A DNA stretch of 17,388 bases from Bradyrhizobiaceae bacterium. Lineage in GTDB: Bacteria > Pseudomonadota > Alphaproteobacteria > Rhizobiales > Hyphomicrobiaceae. A program made the translations under genes and the position numbers. The stretch covers positions 1 to 17,388 of the forward strand of contig CANJPN010000056.1 in NCBI GenBank assembly GCA_947475855.1, given 5' to 3'. Below are positions 1-7,362 of the stretch, one piece after another. Numbering within the stretch: position 1 is the stretch's first letter; each line of letters starts with the position of its first letter. The notes below the pieces were generated by a model. It made no database searches. It saw only the letters and a program-made list of their open reading frames with translations, and was not told where the DNA came from.

Positions 1-2
1 CG

Positions 3-521
3 GCAGTAGCCGTCGACCTCAACAAGAGCCGCTTGACCACAATCGACCTGAAGGAGTGCCGCCGCCTTTCGAAGAACCGGGACGGAGGGGCTTGGCTGTG
101 TCCGGGCTTGCGGGGGTATCCGATCTATTTGGCCGAAGGCGATCTGCGCCAGATGCTCGGCTTCGGTTCCGCGCCGCAAAAGAGGACTTCGTCCACGCAG
201 ACGCTGAATTCGTTCAACACGATCTTCGACGGCAAGCGCCGGCCGACTGTTGAATGGCGCGTGGAAAGCGACGTGCGAGGCCGGATCGTGCCCTTCGCGA
301 CGATCGTGCGGTTTCACACTTCACGCGACGACGCGAAAGGCGAGGTTCTTGTGGTCACCAAGGTCGATGCGAAGGAATCCTGCCGGCTCGCAGTGATCGA
401 CGCATTGGCCAATCCTGACGCGATGGCTATCGCGAGGACATGGGCGATCGCGGAGGCGAAGAAGCGGCAGTGCCCAGCGACCCCAACCGTGCTTGGCGCA
501 TCAGGCAAAGGGCCGATGTGA
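3..521 (+). CDS. Hypothetical protein, 5'-truncated by window edge
   Basis: The frame is open from the left edge, so the true start and any signal peptide lie outside the window; a TTG at 33 is only an internal possibility. About 172 residues are visible, ending at a TGA at 519-521. Two cysteines sit near the visible N-terminus (in LKECRRL and GGAWLCPGL), followed by GYPIYLAEGDLRQML and a region rich in beta-type sequence. I associate this pattern with small exported hypothetical proteins of Bradyrhizobium relatives, where the two cysteines could form a periplasmic disulfide; this is family impression, not proof. No catalytic motif is visible and no function is assigned. It converges with the downstream acetyltransferase gene, leaving a gap of 46 bp. 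Confidence 0.65.
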   Translation, partial: AVAVDLNKSRLTTIDLKECRRLSKNRDGGAWLCPGLRGYPIYLAEGDLRQMLGFGSAPQKRTSSTQTLNSFNTIFDGKRRPTVEWRVESDVRGRIVPFATIVRFHTSRDDAKGEVLVVTKVDAKESCRLAVIDALANPDAMAIARTWAIAEAKKRQCPATPTVLGASGKGPM

Positions 522-546
522 GAACTCCAGCGCGCGGCCTATTCCG

Positions 547-577
547 GTGGAATCGACCAAAATCTGATCAATTCCAC
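547..577. terminator. Possible weak bidirectional terminator between convergent genes
   Basis: A 7-bp inverted repeat (GTGGAAT at 547-553, ATTCCAC at 571-577) spans the short gap between two convergent genes and overlaps the stop codon of the acetyltransferase. The arms are AT-containing and the spacer is 17 nt with a short T/A-rich stretch, so the structure is only moderately stable. It may help end transcription from both sides. Confidence 0.25.
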
Positions 578-1086
578 TCGAACGCGATCTTCTTGAGCTT
601 CGCGCCGCCGATCAGCTCTGTCGTTTCTGCGACCGGACGACCGCCGCGTCGCCAGTAAAAGTCCAGCGCGCCTTGATTGTCCGCGAGCGACCAGACAATC
701 AGGCCGGCGTGGCCGCGCAACTCCAGGGCATGACGGGAGCCCTCGAAGAGATGCTCACCAAGGCCTTGGCCCTGCTGCAGCGGCGAAAGGTAGATCTCGT
801 AGATTTCACCTTCGGCTTTGCCGATGCGGCCACGGGTGCGGGAGAGCCCAAGAGTTGCGTAACCCACGACCTCGCGAGCGAAGCTCAGCACCAACAGGCT
901 CTCACGCGACCGTACGGCGCTCGTCCACCACTTTGGACCACGCCTCGAGATCATGCCCTCGAGATGTTGATGCGGAATGATGCCGCCATACGCGTTCCGC
1001 CAGCTGTCGCGAAAGATTTCGGACAGCACCTTGGCGTCACTTGGACGGCCACGACGCACGACGATTTGTGAACTCGAACCCAGCAT
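568..1086 (-). CDS. GNAT-family N-acetyltransferase
   Basis: A 172-residue protein of standard GNAT length that should transfer an acetyl group from acetyl-CoA to an amine; the substrate cannot be read from the sequence. The acetyl-CoA pyrophosphate-binding motif A is clear: the beta-4 strand GEIYEIYLSP (about 93-102) followed by the Q-x-x-G-x-G loop QQGQGLG (about 104-110). Motif B follows as NQGALDFYWRRGG (about 137-149), the usual N...A..FY..GF pattern. The N-terminal part (RRGRPSDAKVLSEIFRDSW) matches the first strand and helix of the fold. The ATG at 1086 is preceded by AGGA at a workable distance. It converges with the hypothetical gene at the left edge and looks monocistronic. Alternative members such as RimI-type ribosomal-protein acetyltransferases cannot be excluded. 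Confidence 0.85.
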   Translation of the reverse strand: MLGSSSQIVVRRGRPSDAKVLSEIFRDSWRNAYGGIIPHQHLEGMISRRGPKWWTSAVRSRESLLVLSFAREVVGYATLGLSRTRGRIGKAEGEIYEIYLSPLQQGQGLGEHLFEGSRHALELRGHAGLIVWSLADNQGALDFYWRRGGRPVAETTELIGGAKLKKIAFEWN

Positions 1087-1334
1087 GGCGCCATCCTAGC
1101 GCGCATTTCAGGTTTGTGTAGTGAAAAGCAAACAAATGGTGACGAGGAGAACCAGTGTGGCACGCCGCTTCGGCGGTCAACGGCATCTGGTCGTTGGCTG
1201 AAGGGGGACTGCTGGATCTGATTTTATTTACGTGTATCAATCGCTAGAGCGATCCAACTCAAACTGGAGATCACAGCGTGCGAGAGCTGCCACACTCGCG
1301 GCGACAACATTGTGAAATGGTAAAAATTCAAAGC
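1087..1334. other. Intergenic stretch without a convincing gene
   Basis: Between the acetyltransferase start and the phasin terminator I see no gene on either strand; open frames here have atypical composition or overlap neighbours. The part nearest 1087 must hold the acetyltransferase promoter on the minus strand; only a weak TTGCTT / AAATGC pair with 17-nt spacing is visible. A short inverted repeat (ATCGCT-AG-AGCGAT, 1240-1253) is present with no assigned role. Confidence 0.4.
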
Positions 1335-1369
1335 AACGGCCGGCCTCACGGTGTGTGGGGCCGGCCGTT
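1335..1369 (-). terminator. Intrinsic-type terminator of the phasin gene
   Basis: A perfect 11-bp inverted repeat (AACGGCCGGCC at 1335-1345 and GGCCGGCCGTT at 1359-1369) with a 13-nt loop lies about 30 bp downstream of the phasin stop. Read on the minus strand it is followed by GCTTTGAATTTTTA, moderately T-rich; on the plus strand it runs directly into TTTATATA. It is very GC-rich and most likely terminates the phasin transcript, possibly in both directions. Confidence 0.7.
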
Positions 1370-1398
1370 TTATATACGAGTAGCGGACGATCGAACGA

Positions 1399-1992
1399 TC
1401 AGCGCTTCATGGTCTCGAACGAGCGCGACGCAGCAGCGTTCACGCTTTCGATGGTCTGGCGGGTAAAGCGCTGCGAGAGTTCGAGCAGCTCCTTGGTCTG
1501 TGAGCTGGCAACGGCCATCTGCTGCTGCATGAAGTCAGCCTGCAGGCGAGCGAACTCGGGGATCGAACGTGCCCGAGCGATAGCCTGGGCTGCGTCGAAC
1601 ACGGCTTCGGTGTTGGCAGCTGTGTTCTCGATAACCTTATCGCCGATCGCCTTGGCACCGGCCTGCGCTGCAAGAACGAACTCCTCGACAACCTTGGCGT
1701 TGTCCTTGGTGGCGCTCTGGATCTTCTGGTACGCTTCGCGGGTCTTTGCGACGCCGTCCTCGGCGATGGCCTGGAACTGCTCGGGGATCTTGGCGTCCTG
1801 AGCGGCGCGGAACATGTCTTGGGCCTGGCGAGTGAATTGTTCGTTCATGGGTTTGCTCCTTGCTGTTGGCGCGGACGCCGAGGTCGCGGACTTTTGCTTC
1901 ACAATCTTCATATTGGGAGTGGCGGTTTTCTTGGGTGCGGTATGCTTCGCGCCGGCGCGAACCGCTGAAATCTTGGTTTTGGCTATCGACAT
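1399..1992 (-). CDS. Phasin family protein (PHB granule-associated)
   Basis: Phasins coat polyhydroxyalkanoate granules in the cytoplasm. The core (residues 49-197) is an all-helical, Ala/Gln/Glu-rich sequence with the phasin pattern: EQFTRQAQDMFRAAQ, AYQKIQSATKDNAKVVEEF, a central KVIENTAANTEAVFDAAQ, and a C-terminal QTKELLELSQRFTRQTIE. No signal peptide or membrane segment. Two starts compete. The ATG at 1992 gives 197 residues with a 48-residue tail rich in Lys, Ala, Ser and Thr and free of acidic residues; it lies about 54 nt from a predicted transcription start and has only a weak ribosome-binding site. The ATG at 1848 (149 residues, the classic phasin size) has a strong AAGGAG seven nt upstream. 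I kept the longer form because its composition looks coding, but either or both may be used. It is followed by a strong hairpin and preceded by a PhaR-like operator. Confidence 0.85.
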   Translation of the reverse strand: MSIAKTKISAVRAGAKHTAPKKTATPNMKIVKQKSATSASAPTARSKPMNEQFTRQAQDMFRAAQDAKIPEQFQAIAEDGVAKTREAYQKIQSATKDNAKVVEEFVLAAQAGAKAIGDKVIENTAANTEAVFDAAQAIARARSIPEFARLQADFMQQQMAVASSQTKELLELSQRFTRQTIESVNAAASRSFETMKR

Positions 1993-2053
1993 GCTCTACC
2001 GTCGGCGTATCGCCGTCCCATTAGGTGCTGGGTTTTTCCTGTATGGTGAAACT

Positions 2054-2082
2054 CATATAGCGCACTTCATTGTGCAGCGCAA
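2054..2082 (-). promoter_or_regulatory. Predicted sigma-70-type promoter of the phasin gene
   Basis: On the minus strand, TTGCGC (2077-2082) and TATATG (2054-2059) are separated by exactly 17 nt, giving a plausible -35/-10 pair with transcription expected near 2046. This leaves a leader of about 54 nt to the upstream ATG, or about 200 nt to the internal ATG with the strong ribosome-binding site. The -35 element is embedded in the TGC-rich palindrome described separately, as expected for a repressible promoter. Confidence 0.55.
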
Positions 2083-2101
2083 TATAGTTTGTGCGCTGCA
2101 C
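2070..2101. promoter_or_regulatory. Candidate PhaR operator (TGC-rich inverted repeat)
   Basis: Two copies of TGCGCTGCAC lie in inverted orientation: GTGCAGCGCA at 2072-2081 and TGCGCTGCAC at 2092-2101, with a 10-nt A/T-rich spacer. The left copy sits inside a near-palindrome of the form TTG-Y-GC-W-GC-R-CAA. PhaR regulators, which sense PHB granules and repress phasin genes in Paracoccus, Rhodobacter and Bradyrhizobium, are known to bind TGC-rich palindromes. Position over the -35 element of a phasin promoter fits repression. PhaR binding itself is inferred. Confidence 0.55.
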
Positions 2102-2181
2102 GCGCCAATGTACTGAAGTTGGGCACCCATTGCGCGATGAGTGAGCCCGCAATCTCAGCGCGGTCTTTTCAAATTAAGTCG

Positions 2182-3555
2182 TTACAATAAAACGCTTTTT
2201 TGTGCGGGCGCGGGATCGACGCCCAGCCGCTCGAACAAGGTGCGGTAGGCTGTCGCGCTCTTGTCGAAGTTGAGATCCGTGGTGCGCAAGGGGCGCGCGA
2301 GCGCCAGACCTTCCAGGGTTCTGCACCGGGACAAGGCAACGTACGTCTGCCCGTGGGCAAACGTTCCCCGCCCCAGGTCGATATAGACCTTGTCGAGTGT
2401 CAGACCCTGGCTTTTGTGGATGGTCAGCGCCCAGGCGAGCCGGATCGGGAACTGCTTGAATGAGCCGGCTACGGTCTCGACGATCTTGTTCTCGGCTTGG
2501 TCGAATGCGTATCGGCGGCTTTCCCAGGAGGCCGGCTCGATCTCGTATTCGCGGCCACCGATCTCGATCCAGACCCTCTGGTCGGAAAGCCTCGATACGC
2601 GCGCGATCGAGCCGTTGACCCAGCGCCGCTCTGAATCGTTGCGAAGCATGATGACCTTGGCGCCGATCTTCAGCACCAGCGTCTGATCGGTCGGCTGGGC
2701 ACTTTGCGAGAAATCGCCGGCGACGCTCGCCTCATAGGCCTGCGGGGTGCCGGCCAATGCATCGAGATAAGCGAGATTGATGCGGCTGGCTGCGGCATTC
2801 GTCGGCGTGAGGATGACGTAAGGGTCGCCTTCCTGCAGCGTGCGGACCGGGTTCACCCGCTCATTGAGAAAGTTAAGTTCCTCCTCGCTCGCCTCGCCTT
2901 CGCGAACGCTGTTGAGCAGCGACAGCAGACGTTCGTCGCGCTGACGAAAGACCTGTTCGAGCTCCAGCAGCATCGTGCCCGCTCCGTCCTTCAGGGCGGA
3001 ATGATTGAAAAAGAACGGACCGCCGTGGACGTCGTCGAGATGCTGGGCGACCTCGGCCTCCTGCACCACGGGAGGGAGCTGATGCATGTCGCCGAATAAA
3101 ATGAGCTTCAGTCCGCCGAAAGGTTCGCGGGCGCGTCCGCGATTGAGGCGCAGCGACTGATCGATTGCCCACATCAGGTCGGACCGCACCATCGAAATCT
3201 CGTCGATGATGAGCAAATCGAGCTTGCGCATCACCCGGCCGTTGCGGCTGCGGCGGATGTCGTCGGGCCGGATCAGCCGCGGGGGAAAACCGAAGAAGGA
3301 ATGGATGGTCTGGCCGCCGACGTTAACGGCTGCGAGCCCCGTTGGAGCCAGAACGACGGCGCGTTCACCGGCTTCGCGAGCCAGGACACGGAGCAGAGTC
3401 GATTTGCCCGTGCCGGCGCGGCCGGTGATGAAAAGATTGCCGGCATCTTCCCGGATATGGTTGAGGGCCGCTGCGTATTCGGCGGTCGGGATCACGCCGG
3501 CGGGCCAAGGGCCTGACGACGCGGCAGAATCGGGGACTGTCTCAGGCACACTCAC
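2182..3555 (-). CDS. PIF1-like AAA+ ATP-dependent DNA helicase
   Basis: Superfamily 1B helicase of the PIF1/RecD type, expected to unwind DNA 5'-to-3' using ATP. Numbered from the chosen start, motifs in order are: Walker A GRAGTGKST (about 45-53), Walker B LLIIDEISM (about 114-122), motif III FGDMHQLPPV (about 154-163), and the C-terminal pair IHKSQGLTLDKV (about 379-390) and YVALSRCRTLEGL (about 405-417), which carry the ATP- and DNA-coupling residues. At about 457 residues it is a compact bacterial PIF1-like protein with no extra domain. I chose the GTG at 3555 because AAGGAG lies 11 nt upstream; a TTG at 3588 would add 11 residues but has no ribosome-binding site. The gene lies 48 bp downstream of the membrane-protein gene on the same strand and could be co-transcribed. 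RecD2-like helicases are the main alternative, but those are longer. Confidence 0.88.
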   Translation of the reverse strand: MSVPETVPDSAASSGPWPAGVIPTAEYAAALNHIREDAGNLFITGRAGTGKSTLLRVLAREAGERAVVLAPTGLAAVNVGGQTIHSFFGFPPRLIRPDDIRRSRNGRVMRKLDLLIIDEISMVRSDLMWAIDQSLRLNRGRAREPFGGLKLILFGDMHQLPPVVQEAEVAQHLDDVHGGPFFFNHSALKDGAGTMLLELEQVFRQRDERLLSLLNSVREGEASEEELNFLNERVNPVRTLQEGDPYVILTPTNAAASRINLAYLDALAGTPQAYEASVAGDFSQSAQPTDQTLVLKIGAKVIMLRNDSERRWVNGSIARVSRLSDQRVWIEIGGREYEIEPASWESRRYAFDQAENKIVETVAGSFKQFPIRLAWALTIHKSQGLTLDKVYIDLGRGTFAHGQTYVALSRCRTLEGLALARPLRTTDLNFDKSATAYRTLFERLGVDPAPAQKSVLL

Positions 3556-3636
3556 GCGGCGCACAGCTCCTTGCCGAGCCGCGTTCAATGACTGCCGCAG
3601 CCTCGGCCATAGAGGCAGATAGCCGACTCGGAGCCT

Positions 3637-4152
3637 TCAGCCCAGCCCGATCGATGCGCGAAGCGGACGCAATTGCTCTTCGGAGATCGTTGCAGGCAAC
3701 CGGATCGGCGACCGCGTGCGAAGCACCAGCTCTGCGATCTGGGTTGGGCGACCGTCGTCATCGTAGTCCTGCCTGACGCGGAGCGCTGTGATATCCGCGA
3801 ACGGCACGATCTGGGAGGCCTGCGCCATCAAGTTACGCCACTCGATCTCGATCGTCCTTGCTTCGCGGTCGACAACAATCTTGTTGATATGGCCAGGAAA
3901 ATGATGAGTGTAGAAGAAGAGCGCCGAACAGACCGCGAACATCACGATCAGGAAAATCCAGATCGGCCACTTCAGATGACGTAGCGCTTCCGGCTCATAA
4001 TACTGAGCTATCATAAAGGGTGCCAAGAGCCCTAGAAGCAACGGAGACAGAAGTTGGAAGTCGAACCAGCGAGTCTGCTGTTCAACGTCTTCGCCGACGC
4101 GTTCCGCCAACTCCAGCACAAGACGATCGCCGGCCTTGAATACCTGAGACAT
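3637..4152 (-). CDS. Two-TM membrane protein with PH-like C-terminal region, unknown function
   Basis: A 171-residue protein not assigned to a known family. After a short polar N-terminus there are two hydrophobic segments (about 32-50 and 61-81) separated by a charged hairpin (QYYEPEALRHLKW), then a soluble domain (about 88-168) alternating short beta-type strands: KIVVDREARTIEIEW, SQIVPFADITALRVRQ, IAELVLRTRSPIRLP. That arrangement, two TMs followed by a compact beta-rich domain containing a 'D..I..L.V' strand, resembles bacterial PH-like membrane proteins, so both termini are probably cytoplasmic. The ATG at 4152 has GGAG upstream, with a somewhat long spacing. It precedes the helicase gene by about 80 bp on the same strand; no functional link is evident. 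Confidence 0.7.
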   Translation of the reverse strand: MSQVFKAGDRLVLELAERVGEDVEQQTRWFDFQLLSPLLLGLLAPFMIAQYYEPEALRHLKWPIWIFLIVMFAVCSALFFYTHHFPGHINKIVVDREARTIEIEWRNLMAQASQIVPFADITALRVRQDYDDDGRPTQIAELVLRTRSPIRLPATISEEQLRPLRASIGLG

Positions 4153-4492
4153 CCAAATTCACTCCAATTCCCACGCGCGCCCGTTCCAACGAGAGAGCCG
4201 GTACTGGCTGCCGTCTGCAACAAGACTAGGCATGAATCGTTAAGTAGTTGGAAATTGGTGAAGTAAAACTGCTCAGTTTGGGACTGGCGGAATACACATG
4301 GTCGTCTTCACGTGTTGGCCAGATCCAGTAGAGATCCAGCAGGCGGATTGTCAGCATCAACGGGCTTCGCTAGTTAGATCATTCGTCAAGCTTGTGCTGC
4401 CGACGTGACGCACCTCGCTTCCCGTCACTATCGTCTCCGGCCAGTCGCCAACTTGAAATGGGGATGTGCCCCTCAGCCACCAGCGAGGCGCG
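4153..4492. promoter_or_regulatory. Divergent intergenic region with possible operator repeats
   Basis: This 340-bp region separates two divergent genes and must contain both promoters; I could not pick convincing -35/-10 pairs. Two repeats are visible on the transporter side: tandem 11-bp copies differing by one base (AGATCCAGTAG 4321-4331, AGATCCAGCAG 4332-4342), and an inverted repeat GTGACG-N12-CGTCAC (4405-4410 and 4423-4428), a geometry compatible with a dimeric repressor site. No small gene is supported here. Confidence 0.35.
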
Positions 4493-5773
4493 ATGCTCCC
4501 TTTCAATCTCGCCCACTTCAATCTCGCAGGCGACGACAGCCACGGCCAGCAAGCGCCTCGCAGCGCCCCAACGCCGACCGAGTTCTTGATGGTGCTGGGC
4601 TTTGTCAACACGCTGGGATTTGCCGGCTGGCAGGCGCTTATCAATAATTTCGCCCGCGAACAGGCGGGTTTCGGCTGGTTTGAGACCGGCCTCAATCAAT
4701 CAATGCGCGAACTTCCTGGTCTGTTGGCGTTCACGGCGATCTTCTGGCTGATTTGGCTGCGCGAGCAGTCACTCGCCTACATAAGCTTGGTGATGGCCTC
4801 GATCGGCATTGCTATGACCGGCTTTTTTCCTTCGCTAGGTGGCATCCTGCTGACCACACTCGCTATGTCGATCGGCTTTCATTATTTCGAGACAGCCAGC
4901 CATTCTCTGCAGTTGCAGCTACTGCGGCAGGAGAACGCCGCGCGCGAGATGGGGCGTATCCAGAGCGCAACGTCGGCGGCTCAGTTCGTCGCCTACACCA
5001 TCGTGTTCGCTCTGACCGTATGGAGCGGCCTAGTCTCCTACACCACCGTGTTCATGGTGTTCGGCCTCGCTGGAATTCTCCTGACATGGCAGGCGTTCCG
5101 GCGCTTCCCGCAGTATGAAGGCCCTGTAGTACAAAGGAAAACGCTCGTTCTGCGGCGGCGGTACGGACTCTATTATGCGCTGACCTTCATGAGCGGAGCG
5201 CGGCGACAGATCTTCGTCGCGTTCGGTGCTTTCCTTCTGGTCGACCGGTTCGGGCTCGGCGTCGACAAGATTGCCTTGCTTTATCTGGTCACCGCTTTCG
5301 CATCGACGCTTCTTGCGCCGAGAATCGGGCGGCTGATCGAGCGCATCGGTGAGCGGCGCACGATGATCCTGGAAAATCTGATCCTGATCCTGGTGTTCAC
5401 GGGCTATGCGATGACCACGTCAGCGGCAATTGCGGCGCTGCTGTTTGTCATCGATGGTGCTTCGACCTCGCTTGCAATCGCCCAACGGACTTATATTCAG
5501 AAGATCGGCGACCGGGCCGATATGACGGCCACGACTTCCGTCGCCTTCACATTCAACCATATCGCTGCAGTGATCATCCCCGTGGTTTTCGGGGCGCTCG
5601 GCCATCGTGATCCCTCGATCATCTTCTGGCTCGGCACGGGTATCGCAATGCTGTCGCTGACGCTCGCCCTGTTGGTGCCTAAGGTGCCGGAGCCGGGGAA
5701 CGAGTCGAATTGGAGCTGGCTGAACGCTCCCCGAAGAGTGCCCCGGCAGTCCGCCCCGCAGCTTGCCGAATAG
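4493..5773 (+). CDS. MFS-type transporter
   Basis: An integral inner-membrane protein of about 426 residues, the normal length for a 12-TM major facilitator superfamily carrier. Hydrophobic segments alternate with short charged loops throughout; the central loop between the two six-helix halves is the basic stretch from RRFPQYEGP through RKTLVLRRRYGLYY. A loop with GRLIERIGERRTMI in the second half matches the conserved G-x-x-x-D/E-R/K-x-G-R/K-R/K-x-x loop of MFS carriers. The substrate cannot be predicted. ATG 4493 is preferred over a GTG at 4466; neither has a good ribosome-binding site, and the first roughly 28 residues are polar and poorly defined, so the start could also be further in. 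It stands alone, divergent from the membrane-protein gene and followed by a 196-bp gap. Confidence 0.8.
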   Translation: MLPFNLAHFNLAGDDSHGQQAPRSAPTPTEFLMVLGFVNTLGFAGWQALINNFAREQAGFGWFETGLNQSMRELPGLLAFTAIFWLIWLREQSLAYISLVMASIGIAMTGFFPSLGGILLTTLAMSIGFHYFETASHSLQLQLLRQENAAREMGRIQSATSAAQFVAYTIVFALTVWSGLVSYTTVFMVFGLAGILLTWQAFRRFPQYEGPVVQRKTLVLRRRYGLYYALTFMSGARRQIFVAFGAFLLVDRFGLGVDKIALLYLVTAFASTLLAPRIGRLIERIGERRTMILENLILILVFTGYAMTTSAAIAALLFVIDGASTSLAIAQRTYIQKIGDRADMTATTSVAFTFNHIAAVIIPVVFGALGHRDPSIIFWLGTGIAMLSLTLALLVPKVPEPGNESNWSWLNAPRRVPRQSAPQLAE

Positions 5774-5888
5774 CAGGCCTGACCAATGGTGATACTTGTG
5801 GCGCAGACTGCGTAGAATTAGCGCACAAGCAAAGTTGCGAGGCGGGGGCCGACCCGCTATGAGGGGGCGCGCGTGTAGTCCGGCCTGG

Positions 5889-5954
5889 ATGAACCGCGAA
5901 ATCAATCTTCAATTCCCGTGGGGGCATGCCCCCATCAAGCGGGGGTACGGCTGA
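5889..5954 (+). CDS. Possible 21-codon upstream ORF in the lysC leader
   Basis: ATG at 5889 opens a 21-residue frame (beginning MNREINLQFPWGH) that stops at TGA 5952-5954, 15 nt before and in the same frame as the lysC ATG. It covers the GC hairpins of the lysC leader. It has only a weak ribosome-binding site and is not enriched in Lys, Thr or Met codons, so a classical attenuator peptide is not supported. It may be fortuitous. Confidence 0.22.
   Translation: MNREINLQFPWGHAPIKRGYG
5919..5945 (+). promoter_or_regulatory. Mutually exclusive GC hairpins in the lysC leader
   Basis: A perfect 16-bp palindrome (TGGGGGCATGCCCCCA, 5919-5934) is followed by a second G-tract (GGGGG, 5941-5945). The single C-tract at 5929-5933 can pair with the upstream G-tract (5920-5924) or the downstream one, so two stems compete just ahead of the lysC start. 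This is a possible translational or transcriptional switch; it does not resemble the known lysine riboswitch. Confidence 0.35.
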
Positions 5955-5969
5955 CGGACGGGAAACGGC

Positions 5970-7235
5970 ATGGCGACCGTAGTCATGAAATTCGGCGGCA
6001 CGTCGGTCGCCAACGTGGAGCGAATCCGCAATGTCGGCAAACACGTCAAGCGTGAAGTGGACGCCGGGAACCGCGTCGCCGTCGTCGTCTCGGCAATGTC
6101 GGGGGCAACCAACCAGCTCGTCGCTTGGGTTCGCGAAGCCTCGCTTCTTCACGACGCACGCGAATACGACGCCGTCGTCGCCTCCGGAGAGCAGGTGACC
6201 GCCGGTCTCACCGCAATCGTCCTGCAATCCATGGGCATCCAGGCTCGCTCCTGGCAGGGCTGGCAAATTCCGATCAAGACCAACAACGCGCATGGTTCTG
6301 CCCGTATCAGCGGCATCGACGCCGGCGAGATCAAGGCGCGGCTCGAAGCGGGCGAAGTCGCCGTGGTCACGGGCTTCCAGGGCATCGAGCCCGAGCGCAA
6401 CCGGATTGCTACGCTGGGCCGCGGCGGATCGGACACGAGCGCTGTGGCGCTCGCGATCGCGCTCGAGGCGGACGTGTGTGACATCTACACCGATGTCGAC
6501 GGCGTCTACACCACGGATCCGCGCATCGTCCCCAAAGCCAAACGGCTGCCCAAGGTCTCCTATGAGGAGATGTTGGAGATGGCGTCGCTCGGATCGAAGG
6601 TGCTGCAGACACGTTCGGTCGAACTCGCGATGGTCTACCGCATGCGTACGCGCGTGCTGTCGAGTTTCGTCGCGGCGGAAGCGATCGAGCCCGTGCGCGG
6701 CGGCAAGGAATGGCAGGATATCGGCACCATCGTTTGCGACGAGGAAGAAATCGTGGAGAACCAGGTCGTCAGTGGCATCGCGTATGCGAAGGACGAGGCC
6801 AAGGTCACCATCTTGAAGGTGGCGGACAAGCCCGGTGTAGCGGCGCGGATCTTCGGACCGCTGGCCGACGCCAACATCAATGTCGACATGATCGTGCAGA
6901 ACATCACGCCCGACGGCAAGCACACCGACATGACATTTACGGTCCAGGCGGCAGAACTGCCGCGGGCGCTCGACGTGCTGAAGGAGGCCCGGAACGACAT
7001 CGGATATTTCGACGTCAAATCGTCGGCCGACGTGGTAAAGGTCTCCGTGATCGGTATCGGCATGCGCAGCCACGCAGGCGTCGCTTCCAAGATGTTCAAG
7101 GCGCTCGCGGAAAAGGGCATCAACATCCACGCTATCACGACCTCGGAGATAAAGATCAGCGTCCTCATCGACGCCGCTTATGCCGAGCTCGCCGTGCGGA
7201 CGCTGCACACGCTTTATGGACTGGACAAGGAATGA
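5970..7235 (+). CDS. lysC: Aspartate kinase (aspartokinase)
   Basis: Catalyses ATP-dependent phosphorylation of L-aspartate to 4-phospho-L-aspartate, the first step towards lysine, threonine, methionine and diaminopimelate; cytoplasmic. The 421-residue length is typical of the monofunctional class. The catalytic amino-acid-kinase domain (about 1-245) shows KFGGTS (7-12), SGEQ (72-75), GRGGSDTSA (150-158) and TDVDGVYTTDPR (174-185). Two C-terminal ACT domains follow: one around KVTILKVADKPGVAARIF (278-295), one around KVSVIGIGMRSHAGVASKMF (357-376) with the strand TTSEIKISVLI (390-400); these bind lysine and/or threonine for feedback inhibition. No homoserine dehydrogenase fusion. ATG 5970 fits family N-termini (ATVVMKFGGTS); the upstream ribosome-binding site is weak (GGGAAA). 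ptsP follows 127 bp downstream on the same strand, an arrangement I know from Bradyrhizobium relatives. Confidence 0.97.
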   Translation: MATVVMKFGGTSVANVERIRNVGKHVKREVDAGNRVAVVVSAMSGATNQLVAWVREASLLHDAREYDAVVASGEQVTAGLTAIVLQSMGIQARSWQGWQIPIKTNNAHGSARISGIDAGEIKARLEAGEVAVVTGFQGIEPERNRIATLGRGGSDTSAVALAIALEADVCDIYTDVDGVYTTDPRIVPKAKRLPKVSYEEMLEMASLGSKVLQTRSVELAMVYRMRTRVLSSFVAAEAIEPVRGGKEWQDIGTIVCDEEEIVENQVVSGIAYAKDEAKVTILKVADKPGVAARIFGPLADANINVDMIVQNITPDGKHTDMTFTVQAAELPRALDVLKEARNDIGYFDVKSSADVVKVSVIGIGMRSHAGVASKMFKALAEKGINIHAITTSEIKISVLIDAAYAELAVRTLHTLYGLDKE

Positions 7236-7362
7236 TGGGGCGGGGGCCTGACGACCCTCTTTCCGTTTGCCACATGATCGTCGTTGGATGCCCCTGCCGG
7301 TAGGCGAGTGATGCCGGGGCAATTCATTTATTGCGGATGTCGGCGTTGCGGATGCGGGACCA

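Noticed and set aside
1814..2116. Plus-strand frame with hydrophobic residues upstream of the phasin
   Set aside because: It looks like a small membrane protein but is the complement of the Lys/Ala/Ser-rich phasin tail and promoter, which readily produces hydrophobic residues; no ribosome-binding site was seen.
5842..5857. GCGGG-N6-CCCGC hairpin as terminator of the MFS gene
   Set aside because: Short stem, no T-tract following, and about 70 bp after the stop; not distinctive in such GC-rich DNA.
5844..5945. G-quadruplex formed by four G5 runs before lysC
   Set aside because: The runs are separated by loops of up to about 50 nt and one is paired in a perfect palindrome, so a quadruplex is improbable.
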